Below, piece by piece: positions 41,682-51,478 of a stretch of 64,000 nt of DNA (positions within the stretch are counted from its first letter, which is position 1; the number at the start of each line of letters is the position of its first letter). The stretch comes from Rhynchopus sp. YZ270_cl-10 (lineage: Eukaryota; Euglenozoa; Diplonemea; Diplonemida; Diplonemidae), in contig OZ037864.1 of assembly GCA_964035575.1 (NCBI GenBank), forward strand, positions 620,001 through 684,000. Direction: 5' to 3'. Both the position numbers and the translations under genes were made by a program. The notes beneath the pieces were generated by a model. It searched no databases. It was not told where the DNA came from and worked only from the letters and a program-made list of their open reading frames with translations.

Positions 41682-42692
41682 TCACGCATCTGAAGGCGAC
41701 ATCTCACCTGAAACAAAGAGCACTGGTGGCACAACGTCCACAGCTATGCGTTGTTTCGGCGGTGGGCTGTCAGAGGGTAGTGGCGGTGGTGGACTGGTGC
41801 TCTCTATTCCGTGCACTACTGCGTACTTCTCCGCCTGGGTGTACGGTGGCGAGGACCGGATCGACTGATTCATCTCCTGCGACAAGGTGTACATTTCTCG
41901 GAGAGAGGTCAGCTTCTCAAACTCCGCCACGGCTGCCATCTCCTCTTCTTGCAGCTCCACATCACTAGAGGGCTTTTCAGCATCTGCCATATGCTTCGGG
42001 ACCTTAGAAAGAAGTTCTCCCTTATTTGTGACATTGCACCCAAGAACTGAGGAAAGGGTTACCTTCGACTTTAGTCGTAAGGTTGCAAGCCAGTCGTCGT
42101 GAGATATGTCGTCGGGGACATGGCTTTGCAGTACCGAAAGCTTGTCGATGTGGATGGATTTGCGTTTGGAGGGTGACTGTGGTGTCGTGGGGGTGTCTGC
42201 AGCATGTGGCTCGTCGTTGTAGTCGTCGGAGCTTGCGTCTGAGGTTACGCCCTTTTTTTTGTCGAATTTTACAGCGCGGTAGCTCTTTCTCTCGAGTGTT
42301 CCGATCTGTCCCTTCAGCTCAACGTTTGACTGCTGTTTTTCGAGGAGCATAGCGCGTTTCAGTTCAAGCTCTCGTTGAAGTGATTCCCGCAGGTCGCGTT
42401 GATGTGAAAGCAGGTCTCTGCACTGAAGGTGCAAAACCTCGTTGGTGTTCCCCGTGTCCTCGTCGTTCCATTCGTCGGCATTCTCGTTGAGCAAAGAGGC
42501 AATCATCTTGGTGTGCAGCCGCCCCACCTTCACCTCCTCCTCCTCCGTCTGCGTCAGCAACGCAAGCTGCTTCCGCCCCTCCTGGTATCGGTCCAACACC
42601 CGCTCCAGCTGCTGGACCACCACGTGGCGGAGTTCGGTACTCCGGTCCAACTCCTTCGCCAATCCCTTTTTAGGGACATATCCATTCGGCAT
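41682..42692 (-). CDS. Unknown coiled-coil protein, 336 residues
   Basis: Start ATG 42692 (MPNGYVPKKGLAKELDRSTE). The frame continues upstream to 42785 through noncoding-like sequence, so this start is preferred. Residues about 10-145 form a long charged helix (RHVVVQQLERVLDRYQEG, QRDLRESLQRELELKRAMLL), typical of coiled coil. A Ser/Pro linker with TPTTPQSPSKRKS follows, then a region with EEEMAAVAEFEKLTSLREMY, and a Pro-rich tail (PPPPLPSDSPPPK). Its composition fits a cytoskeletal or centrosomal structural protein, but no family is recognised and no function is assigned. Confidence 0.72.
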   Translation of the reverse strand: MPNGYVPKKGLAKELDRSTELRHVVVQQLERVLDRYQEGRKQLALLTQTEEEEVKVGRLHTKMIASLLNENADEWNDEDTGNTNEVLHLQCRDLLSHQRDLRESLQRELELKRAMLLEKQQSNVELKGQIGTLERKSYRAVKFDKKKGVTSDASSDDYNDEPHAADTPTTPQSPSKRKSIHIDKLSVLQSHVPDDISHDDWLATLRLKSKVTLSSVLGCNVTNKGELLSKVPKHMADAEKPSSDVELQEEEMAAVAEFEKLTSLREMYTLSQEMNQSIRSSPPYTQAEKYAVVHGIESTSPPPPLPSDSPPPKQRIAVDVVPPVLFVSGEMSPSDA

Positions 42693-42992
42693 TTGTGTAA
42701 AGTGTAAATATGCCTTTCCAATAGGTGAGAGACGGAGAGGGAGGGAGGGAGAGCTACAATGACCTCCACTTTTTTTTATCGACAAAATCCATATGGCATG
42801 CTTTGGCTAGGTTCGATGCACACCTCCTGAATCCACCCCACCCCACCCCACCCACGGTGCAAACTAAAATACTTAGGGACACATCTTGGGATGAAACGGC
42901 CACTTTTGTTATCAACAATCGCCGAAGTATTTTACAATACCAATCAAAGCCCTTTTTGCTCCGTGAGCAGAAAATGGAAAAAAGGGGCTTTT
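42693..42992. other. Intergenic, nothing seen
   Basis: A CCCCA-repeat stretch near 42,836-42,855; otherwise unique. Confidence 0.4.
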
Positions 42993-43340
42993 TTAGACTT
43001 CGCGAGATGGCTTGAATTTTGAATCATCCCAGGGCTCGGAGGGAGGGTGGGTGGTGTGGTTGTGCTCAGCGTAGGTCTGCTTCATCACGAAGTCAAGGAG
43101 GAAGGCATCCCCTGCAGCAGCTGCGGTGGTGTAGGCTTGTCCTGAGTCTCCTGCCCCAGTCCCCCGTTCCCGCAGCTCCCGCTCTACGAGCTCGGCCCGT
43201 TCGCGATTGCCGTTCAGAGCCTGCTGCCCCTCCCACTTCACAAAGGACTTCAAAACAGCATCCACACTCTGCTTCTTAGACCCCTTCCCCCCCGCCCCAA
43301 GCGGCTTCCCCTTGGCCTTCCCATCAACGTCTCCCTTCAT
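42993..43340 (-). CDS. Unknown 115-residue protein
   Basis: ATG 43340 to TAA 42993-42995. The basic Gly/Lys-rich N-terminus (MKGDVDGKAKGKPLGAGGKG) resembles a disordered or nucleic-acid-binding segment. It is followed by a helix VDAVLKSFVKWEGQQ and a charged helix RERAELVERELRERG, then DAFLLDFVMKQTYAEH. It has no membrane or signal segment. Codon composition is G/C-rich against A/T-rich flanks, supporting coding. Family not recognised. It is co-directional with the coiled-coil gene downstream, 300 bp apart. Confidence 0.6.
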   Translation of the reverse strand: MKGDVDGKAKGKPLGAGGKGSKKQSVDAVLKSFVKWEGQQALNGNRERAELVERELRERGTGAGDSGQAYTTAAAAGDAFLLDFVMKQTYAEHNHTTHPPSEPWDDSKFKPSREV

Positions 43341-46285
43341 TTTGGAATTGTCTTCTGAGGTTTTGTATCAAATGGTTTAACCTTGGAAACAACGTTCAAA
43401 AGAGAAATGCTTCTTCACTGTACATCGATTCCACTCAGGATAGCTTTGCCGTAGACTAAGTCTTCCCATAAAAGCCCAACGGTGTGGCCGACAACCCCAA
43501 AATAGCAGAAAGTAGCAGAAAAATAGCACAAAAAATAGCACCCCCTTTCAGCTATACCACCAACGGTGTGGAAAACCGCATCACACAAAAGGCCGGGTGT
43601 TGGGGGTTGTCGTTGTGTTGCTGCCTCTCCCTACCCAATGTATAAAAAAAAAAACCCCCCCCCTCGGCTCGTTGGTCTTGTCTTACGGCCGATCGAATTG
43701 AGGCGTGAAGTTGTCTTAACGACTTCAGCAGTTTGCAGATCTACGCGCATCTACCCACAAGCCCGGTGGGTATCACCATGGTTCCTACCCCAAGCAACCT
43801 TGTAGAGGACACCACCCCATCCCACCCCACCCCAGGATCTGGACGGCTGAGAGATATGTGAGCCCTCGCTGTATCGCGTGTCGATACGGATCTGTCACAC
43901 CTCAAAGGCGTCCATGCCGTTCACTTCCTAGCGTGGAAGCGACCCACAGAGAGCGGTCTCAACCCAGCCTGCATTCCCTACGGAAGCAAGCAGGCCTTGG
44001 ACAAAAGCAAGCTTTGACCAGGCCAGGGAAGACACAGAAGCGTTCCACCTCAACCCTACCCATCCCACCCCGCGGTGACGTCCGTTTTGACGATCCTTGG
44101 CCCATACGCAGTTGCACCTAAGTGCGACCGCAGCCACATCAATCCAAAACCAACACCAACCCTTCACCAACAACCCCACAGTACTTTTTCCCCTTCTAAA
44201 CTCTCAGCACTGCCGTTCAAGGGAGCAACGCAGCAACGTACCCCTTGCCGTTGAGGTGACGTGCTGTGTACTGAGCAATTCTTCCCATACCAAGGTAGTA
44301 CATCGTGCACTCATCCAGCGTAGTATGAGAATCAGAGGCCGCAGTTGCACCCGAGAGCGCGACCGCAGCCACATCAACCCTATACTAACGCGAACCCTCT
44401 GGCAGAATCCCCCCTACCCTCCCCACCCCCACCCCCACCTTGAGTCTAACCCCTCACCCCCTCGCCTCCTGCTATCTACGTTGATGGTGTTCCCACATAG
44501 TCAGGCAGAGTCCCTGCAAAGTGTAACCCCTCACCTCACTCTAACGACCTCAATCACCCTCCCCACCCCTGTACCGTACCTACAGCGCTCCAGCCAACTC
44601 TAAAAACCACGCAAACCAGACTAAACCATTTTAACCAGCAATACCCACACAAAAAAAAAAAAATTCCAAGAAAATGTCTCGAAAAACAATCCAGAGGGAT
44701 TGTCACCTGTGACCCCTTCTCCGTGCGAAGGCATTGGTTTCAACAAAAAAAAGGGAAGCGGATGAATTTGAAGCACGGCGCTCTGCCTTCGAATTTGAAG
44801 TGTTTCTTTCATCCTTCTGAGAGAAACTTCCCCCACCGACATCTTCTGCAATAACACAAGAATCGACCCTCCCCCTTTTTTGTTTTTGTTATTTTTGTTT
44901 GGGGGGTGGGGATGGTGGGGGGGACGTTCGTTTTGTGAGGGTTTTTGGAGGGGGGTTTTTTTTTTTGCGTTTCTTTCGCACAGACTCCTACACAACAAAT
45001 AAGGGCACGGTAAACCTCAAGAAGTTCTGGTACCTTTTTTTTTTTTGTTTTTGTTTTTTGGGGAACGAACGGAGGGGGGGTTTTTTCCCCCTTCTTTTTC
45101 AAAAACAAGATGGTCTGTGGGCTACCGGGTACACTACCATCTTGCAAAGCTTTTTTTTTTCTCGTTTCGTTGTACTGAAAAAGAGCGTAGAAAACCACAA
45201 CAAAAGGGGGGGAAATATTGCAGTTTTCATGCTCTTTCACAAAAAAATAAAACAGTCCTGTTAAACAGACAGGGTTCTGTACAAACAATGTCACCCGAAG
45301 GCTTTTTTCTTTTGGGGAAGGGGTATGGGGGACTCTACAATTGGAAAGGGATATTTTTTTGGGGAAAAAACACAACACAGAATGGATAAGGTGACCCTAA
45401 GCCTCACACGCATTGCCACTTTAAACTTTAAAAAAAAAAAACACACAAACTAACTTACTGATTTGCCATCGGGGGGGGGTTTTTTGAAAGTTCCCCCCAC
45501 CCTCGCCCTCTCGATCTGTCCTTCACTCATTTTTTTGGGCATAGCACAGCGAAGTGCTTTAACTGCAAGGTTATGATTTGCTAATCTCCAATGAAAAAAA
45601 AATTAAAAAAAACACATCTCATCTCTTGAATGTCTCTTGGCAAGTTGGGCTGGCAAGGTCGCCCCTTTCTCCCAACATAAATTTATTCGCCGGGATCAGC
45701 GATTGTGGGTGACCTACACCCACAACCCTCCAAAAGGCTGGCTGTTATTTTAAAGGGGGGGAAAGCGAAGTATAAAGGTTGTAGTAAAGATGAATATTCC
45801 TTCACATATGCGGACACATCTTTTTTAAAAAGTAGGAAAAGTAAAAGACTCTTGACAGAGAAGAGACCACAAAAAGGACTTTCAAAAAAAAACCCCTCTT
45901 TTTTCGAGGCAGATAAAATAAAACATACAAAAAATATTTGGAAAAAAAAAAAAATGATACTAAGCCCCGCTTAGTCTCCTAGGGGACTGCACTCACAATC
46001 CCCTCTGAAAGCATATTTGCTTTCTTTTATCACTTTTTTTTCTTTTTGCTGTATCAACGCCCACCAAGGTGGGCTCTGTACTTACTTTTTTTTTTTTTGA
46101 AATTTACATCCGAGGATGTACCTGGATGGAGTTAACTATGTTATACTATACTAATGTTGAAATACCAAACTAATGGAGTAACCATCCAAGATTAGTACAA
46201 CAAGAAAGAGCACATAATTAATTGCATTTCATTGCCCCTCCCCATTCCCCACCCCCCCACCCTCCCCATATTTGAAGAAAATTGT
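43341..46285. other. Long intergenic, no supported gene
   Basis: 43,500-44,600 is C/A-rich and unusual. A GCAGTTGCACC..GCGACCGCAGCCACATCAA segment is directly repeated (44,108-44,145 and 44,341-44,377). 44,640-46,200 is A/T-homopolymer-rich, with type-B relatives at 45,389-45,420 and 45,953-45,980 (CTAAG/CTTAG stem, short loop). An unusual noncoding transcript in 43.5-44.6 kb cannot be excluded. Confidence 0.4.
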
Positions 46286-46540
46286 CTATTGCTTGAGCCA
46301 GTTCTTGTAGTGGCCGATTCCTTCGCTATTGCAGAGGATAGATTCAACGTAGAAACGGTAGTTGCACATGCCGTCTTTGTCCATGTCGTCGAGAAGTGTC
46401 TTCATCTCAGGCTCCTTGAACTTCTCCCCACACTCCATGAGCATTGCCTTCACCACCCCTGTCGGAAGCGACCCCGTCTTTCCATCGTCAAGCTCCTCAA
46501 ACAGAGCAATAATTTTTGCTGCAGAAGGAAGCGCTGCCAT
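46286..46540 (-). CDS. Small EF-hand (calmodulin/light-chain-like) protein
   Basis: 84 residues from ATG 46540 (MAALPSAAKIIALFEELDDG) to TAG 46286-46288. The frame extends upstream to 46672 through simple sequence. Two EF-hand-like units are visible. The first (about 14-40) has a degenerate loop DDGKTGSLPTG. The second (about 48-68) has DMDKDGMCNYRFYVE with the Asp-x-Asp-Gly pattern. The length equals one calmodulin lobe, resembling the C-terminal half of essential myosin light chains or calmodulins. It may be a single-lobe protein or the last exon of a longer one; no upstream exon was found. Confidence 0.62.
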   Translation of the reverse strand: MAALPSAAKIIALFEELDDGKTGSLPTGVVKAMLMECGEKFKEPEMKTLLDDMDKDGMCNYRFYVESILCNSEGIGHYKNWLKQ

Positions 46541-46847
46541 CCTTTGTTTTTTGTCGTTAAAAGAGTTGTGTAGGTTCCTGGAGTATGTTTCTTTTTGAGG
46601 GGTGGGGAGGGGAGGGGAGGAGGGGAGGGGGTTTACCGATACGCAGATACTTGAATGAAACATTAGATTCATATACTTTCAGTTCGCAGAATTGAAAGTA
46701 TTTGAGAGATGAATGAGGTTGAATGAAACATTGAAATTCAAAGCCCTCTGTTTCTTACCTCAGAATGTCTAATCCCTGAATGATGTGCAGAGTATCCGGC
46801 AAAGATGTGATAGGAAGAGTGAGAAAAATTAGAAGGGGAGGGAGGCA

Positions 46848-47541
46848 GGCATGAGAATAAGGCCCGGACCCCGGACCCGGCCCCCCGGAACCCCACACCC
46901 CCCTACCCTACTCTTGCTCCCTTCCCACCCTCTAAGAACTTGTCCATTTTGGAAAAGTGACCCCACCACTGGCCGCACGGATTCCGAAAATGCAAATGCC
47001 GGTGTTTTTTGGTATTTTCATTTTGCACTCTGCCCGGCACCTTGCCCGGCACCTTGCCCGGCACCTTGCCCGGCACCTTGCCCGGCACCTTGCCCGGCAC
47101 CTTGCCCGGCACCTTGCCCGGCACCTTGCCCGGCACCTTGCCCGGCACCTTGCCCGGCACCTTGCCCGGCACCTTGCCCGGCACCTTGCCCGGCACCTTG
47201 CCCGGCACCCTGTCCGGCACCCTGTTAAACCCCGACACCCCCACCCATTCCCAGCACCAACATATCCACAACAGAAATTTTACTATGTCATCACCCCAGG
47301 CAGCTGTACATGACAGCCTGTCCGGCACCCCCGCTGTCAAGAGGGGGTCCCGAGAAAGCCCCATTTGTGAATCTTTACATAGATTAGAGTCAGCTTAGAG
47401 ATCCCCTCACCCCACCCCACACCCAACGTGTCGTTCAGCACTCCAAAAAACCGAGACCCCCTCACCCCCACCCCACCCCTTGTGAGAATAGCCCGGACCC
47501 CGGACCCCGGACCCGCACCCCCCTAACCTTATTCTCATGCC
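46848..47541. mobile_element. 694-bp element with 15-bp TIRs and internal minisatellite
   Basis: GGCATGAGAATAAGG (46,848-46,862) is perfectly inverted at 47,527-47,541. Next to each end is CCCGGACCCCGGACC-type sequence (46,861-46,885; 47,490-47,515). Both outer flanks carry GGAGGGAGG, which could be a target duplication or purine-rich coincidence. The interior has an inverted copy of the 11.5-kb repeat module (46,935-47,030) and the 12-bp minisatellite. No protein gene. Confidence 0.7.
47031..47225. repeat. 12-bp minisatellite (CCCGGCACCTTG)n, about 16 copies
   Basis: The unit length is a multiple of 3, so all six frames stay open (CPAP, ARHL, LPGT repeats and their opposites). None has independent support as a protein. 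The last two units carry T/C variants. Confidence 0.97.
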
Positions 47542-48982
47542 TGGAGGGAGGGGAAGATGCACAGAATTTGGCAAAAAAAAAAAAAGTAAGATAAGTCATA
47601 TGGAAAGACAAAAGGGAAAGGGGTGGCAACAAAAGAGGGGTTGTTGTGTTGGTGCATTGACAAGGAAGAAAGAAAAAAAAAACAAATTTGGAAAGATGAA
47701 CCGCAGCCTCTAAGAGCTTTTGGGGAACCGCCTTGTGAACATGCTTTCATCACCATAGAGAGGCGCGAAGAGCTAATCTCAAATTTGCTTTTTTTGAAAT
47801 TTTCTAACAAAAATAAAAAATGCAGACGGAGGAAAGGTTTTTGTGACCAAATACTCACTTCAGATGGAGACTAGGTTGTGCACTCAATGTTGGCCGGGGG
47901 TTTTTTTTTGAAAAATGCGGCTAACACCTATAGTATGAGCACCTTGGGTGCAAACCACATTTTCAAGAAAAGCAATGGGGGGAAAATGGTGAGGATGAAC
48001 CTCTCGTGATTGAGTCAAAATTTGACAAAGTTTTTTTTCGTGTTCTGTAACAGCAATTGAGACGGCGGAAGGTTCTTTTCACACCATTTCATTTTCTGTC
48101 ATCTATAGCACAGTGGAGATGTTCTCCATAACAGATTCGCAATTGAATATAATACAGTCAAATGGTGACTCCGAAATGTGGGAAAAAAGGGGGGAAACTT
48201 GATGAATGTGACTCAGGTGCACATAAATCTGCAAAACTGTCGTAGGACAATGTCGTTTCCAATTCGGAGTACATCAAGATAAAAAAGAAAAAGAAAAACA
48301 GTGTGGCTGAAGGGGGGGTGTGATTCGCACTTCTTGCGCACTTCGCCCCCCATTCAGCCACACCAAACAAAAGAATAGGATATTGGTAAGAAGATTCTAA
48401 GCTTCTAAGGCTTAGTCACCAAGAAAAAAAACCCCCTCTATTGGCTGGGGGGGGGGGGTGGGAAAAAGGGGAACCACAGCAATGCTTCCTGCTGTGAATT
48501 GGGGGGGGAAAGAGAATCTCACTCGTTTTTTTTTTTTGCGTTCGTTTTGGACCCCCATTTTTTTTGCCATGGAGAATCCTCACTAATAGCGCGTACGTTT
48601 TTCTTCCGAGGAAAGTCCCCAAGTACAACATAAAAAAAGAGAGAGGGAGGAAAATTCAGATCTTCTTGGTGTGGGAACACCTTTCGAATTGAAAATAATG
48701 AGGGGTGCGTTGTTCCTACAACCAGAAGGCTGGGAGTGTGCACAGAATCGGAGGGGAGGAAAAAGCATTTTTTTCCTCCCCCCCATTTTTTGGGAAAGGT
48801 TTTTGCATAGAGCCTTGTTTTTGTTTTGTTTTTGTTTTTTTTTTTTTTTTTGATTTTTCATTCAGCCTTTTCAAAACAGAAGAATAAGAGGAAAATAAGC
48901 CAAATGCAGCAAAGCTTTGGACAAAAAAGAAAAATGGAAAAGATTGTTCTATTTTTTACATCAAAAGTTTGATCCTTGAAAC
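47542..48982. other. Spacer with hairpin elements
   Basis: Type-B relatives lie at 47,694-47,722, 47,993-48,016, 48,201-48,224 (TGTG/CACA stem) and 48,391-48,420 (CTAAG/CTTAG stem). A TGTGGCTGAAGGGGGG / CCCCCATTCAGCCACA inverted pair is at about 48,302-48,363. The remainder is homopolymer-rich. No gene. Confidence 0.5.
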
Positions 48983-50326
48983 CTATGCAGGAACCGGCAC
49001 TCGCCCCATCCCACACCCGAGGAAGGAAAGAGAGGTGCCGAGAACGAGCTGTTTTGTTGCCATGTTGAAAAAGGTACTTGGCGGGAGAAGGTCATACACT
49101 GCAGGGCGGATGCTCTCATTAGAGGCGAATGGGTCTTTTGCTTGGTGCCTTCCCCACGCCAAGACTGCCTCTACGATCACATCCGTCCGCGCCACCACCT
49201 CCCCTGTCAAGAGCACATCCCTAAAATGCGTTTTCTTCAACTCAAAGAAGCATGGCGATGCTACTACCGCGTCAAAGTTTTTGATGATAAATTGTTTGCA
49301 GGATTCGGCAACATGCTCGGCATTCATATCAGCGCAGGTATTCCATAGTGGGCACACCGTTTCGGTGGTGATAAGACGGCTGAGGAAGTCTTCGACATAG
49401 AGAGACAACGCATCTGAATTGAAGTACCTAGACGCCTCGATGAACCCAAAAATGCGGATCCACATCCGCGCCTCATCCTCCTTGAGATACGCCACATTGC
49501 CGGTCGCAAAGAAGGCATACACACCACGCAGGATTTCATAGGTTATGATGCTCTCATCAATCACAACAACGCTTTCCTGCTTCCACTTTCCTGGGGTAAA
49601 CATTTCTGCAAAGTGCTGTGACCGTGCTGCAAGCAAAGCTCTGTTCGCAAAAATACTCCGTTTCGCCTCCGCCTGCGCCACATCCTTTTCAACCCACAAT
49701 GATTTAATACTATCCTTACCACCATGCTTCGGAGAATCCCTCCCATACAATCTCTGTGAAGTCACCAACGGCGTTCCGCAAGACAAAATCACATCCGCAT
49801 ATTCGAGATCAGAGAACATCCGCCTCACGTCTTCTGTCCACTGTTTTGCCACCGCTCTCGTCCGCAATGTCTCCACAATGCTAAAGGATTCGTAGGCTTC
49901 AAGCAACAAAGGCATTTCTAATACAACCGATAATGCCTGCAGGGTTTCCTTCTCTTCAACGGTGTTTGTTTTGCGTACACCAAAGACACCACAGTAGGAG
50001 TAGCATAACAGCATTCTGAAGAGCGCGGGGGTGACCTCGTGCGGGAGTTTTGTTTGGAGTTCTGGGGGAGGGAAGGTAACGTAGGTGCCCTCGGAGAGAA
50101 GCTCTTTGAGGACGGTGCTGCGGTGTGAGAGCACGACCCGGTGGACGTCAAAGGAGGTGTCGCCGACGGTGACTGTAGCGTCGCAGCTGTGTCTCGCCTC
50201 CTCGCTGGCAAGCAGCCAGAACATATCGTCCTTCAGCACGTCGTGGCGGAGGAGACGTCCGTTCTTCTTGGCCCCTCCCGCATAGCACCATGCGCCCTGC
50301 ATTTCCTTTCTGATAGTGACAACCAT
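48983..50326 (-). CDS. Double-BTB/POZ and BACK domain protein
   Basis: 447 residues, single exon, ATG 50326 to TAG 48983-48985. The first BTB, about residues 46-130, has CDATVTVGDTSFDVHRVVLSHR. The second, about 172-290, has ADVILSCGTPLVTSQR with a long insertion, then FANRALLAARSQHFAEMF and VVVIDESIITYEILRGVYAF. About 330-425 resembles a BACK domain (AEHVAESCKQFIIKNFDAVV, TDVIVEAVLAWGRHQ). There are no Kelch or MATH repeats. BTB-BACK proteins commonly act as Cullin-3 substrate adaptors; that role here is inference from domain order. The N-terminal 30 residues are basic. Confidence 0.85.
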   Translation of the reverse strand: MVVTIRKEMQGAWCYAGGAKKNGRLLRHDVLKDDMFWLLASEEARHSCDATVTVGDTSFDVHRVVLSHRSTVLKELLSEGTYVTFPPPELQTKLPHEVTPALFRMLLCYSYCGVFGVRKTNTVEEKETLQALSVVLEMPLLLEAYESFSIVETLRTRAVAKQWTEDVRRMFSDLEYADVILSCGTPLVTSQRLYGRDSPKHGGKDSIKSLWVEKDVAQAEAKRSIFANRALLAARSQHFAEMFTPGKWKQESVVVIDESIITYEILRGVYAFFATGNVAYLKEDEARMWIRIFGFIEASRYFNSDALSLYVEDFLSRLITTETVCPLWNTCADMNAEHVAESCKQFIIKNFDAVVASPCFFELKKTHFRDVLLTGEVVARTDVIVEAVLAWGRHQAKDPFASNESIRPAVYDLLPPSTFFNMATKQLVLGTSLSFLGCGMGRVPVPA

Positions 50327-51478
50327 TGTTGTTGTTTGTAACCTATGGAGGGGTGTGGTGGTGACAAAAAATAAATGATCTTTTTTTGCCGGGTGGGAGC
50401 AGAGCGGGGGACCCTAAGAGTAACCATGGCTCAGTTCGTAAACGGGCAGGTGCCGTCCAATGCCATCGTGAGAGTGGAAGTGTGCTATGATGTCAGCCAG
50501 GTTAAGTGTGTGTTGTGATCAATCAAGAGGCGTGACGCCCACTCAGCGTGGTGCATGGTCAATAATGACGAATTTCATCATGTTCTGCTGTGTCAGGAAA
50601 CGGAGGATATCTCGAGTGGTTTGGGTGTGCGTGGATGCCATGACCGGCAGCGACGCGACCGTAAACCCCCTTTCGACGGGTCTTTGCGCGACTAGACACG
50701 GTGGATGTCTGACGGAGGGGAGGGTGCCCTGGGTAATATGTGGAAGAATAGGGTCAAGAAACAAGACGGTGTATTCTGTTTTATGTTCTTTTTCAAAAAT
50801 GCATGAACCGCTGAAAGAAGCGTGCAAAAGGGAACATATTGAAGAACCAACTGGCGCAAGCAGTGTGAGCAAGAGAGACAGAACTGTCAGACATCTTGCC
50901 CTCCGCTTCTGCGCGTCTCGTGTGTCTTCTTTGAAGGAAGGGGTAAAGTAGTAACGTATGCAAGGGGAGTGGTGCAAGGGTACGTGGGACATAGAAAGTC
51001 TGTTGCGGCACTGTACAGGAGTCCAGCAGACTGCAGGTGCACAAGCACGTCCACACACATCAAATATGCGAACCTGACCTGTGCACTGCAACCTTGCCAG
51101 CCCCTTCTCAAGCGTCTCGCGTCAGAGCAGAAAAAGAAAATAGACACACCAAAAAACAAAAAGAGTTCATCACTGAAGTGCATGTGCACCCACCCACTCT
51201 TTCGCAATAGGTACCTTGCGGATGCAGGGGATGACACACAGGTCCAGTACAAACAGTAAAGCTATAGGGTAAAAATGAGTCCCCTCAAAATGGGTTCAAA
51301 AAGAGGAAACGCAAATAGAAAAACAAAACCAAAGATTCATGTGCATCACATGCACACACATCTGACGGAAAAATAGTTCTTTATCAGAATCAAAAAAACG
51401 TTGCAAAAATAAGGGCAATTTTAAAAATGCACGACAACAACAACATCATTCGTCTATCAGAATCACATGCGTCAGCTA
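50327..51478. other. Intergenic with weak coding hints
   Basis: A plus-strand ATG at 50428 opens MAQFVNGQVPSNAIVRVEVC, reaching a good donor-like CAG/GTTAAG at about 50,502. No convincing partner exon was found. Overlapping open frames on both strands at 50,490-51,090 are not recognisable. The rest, upstream of 51,479, is A-rich 3' flank of the Cys-rich gene. Confidence 0.3.

Noticed and set aside
46903-47398. CPAP/ARHL/LPGT repeat proteins
   Set aside because: A 12-bp minisatellite keeps every frame open; no signal peptide, start context or homology supports any one frame.
50543-51091. 182-residue minus-strand frame and overlapping plus-strand frame
   Set aside because: Neither shows a domain, and the plus-strand first-exon candidate at 50,428 has no partner; too weak to call a gene.
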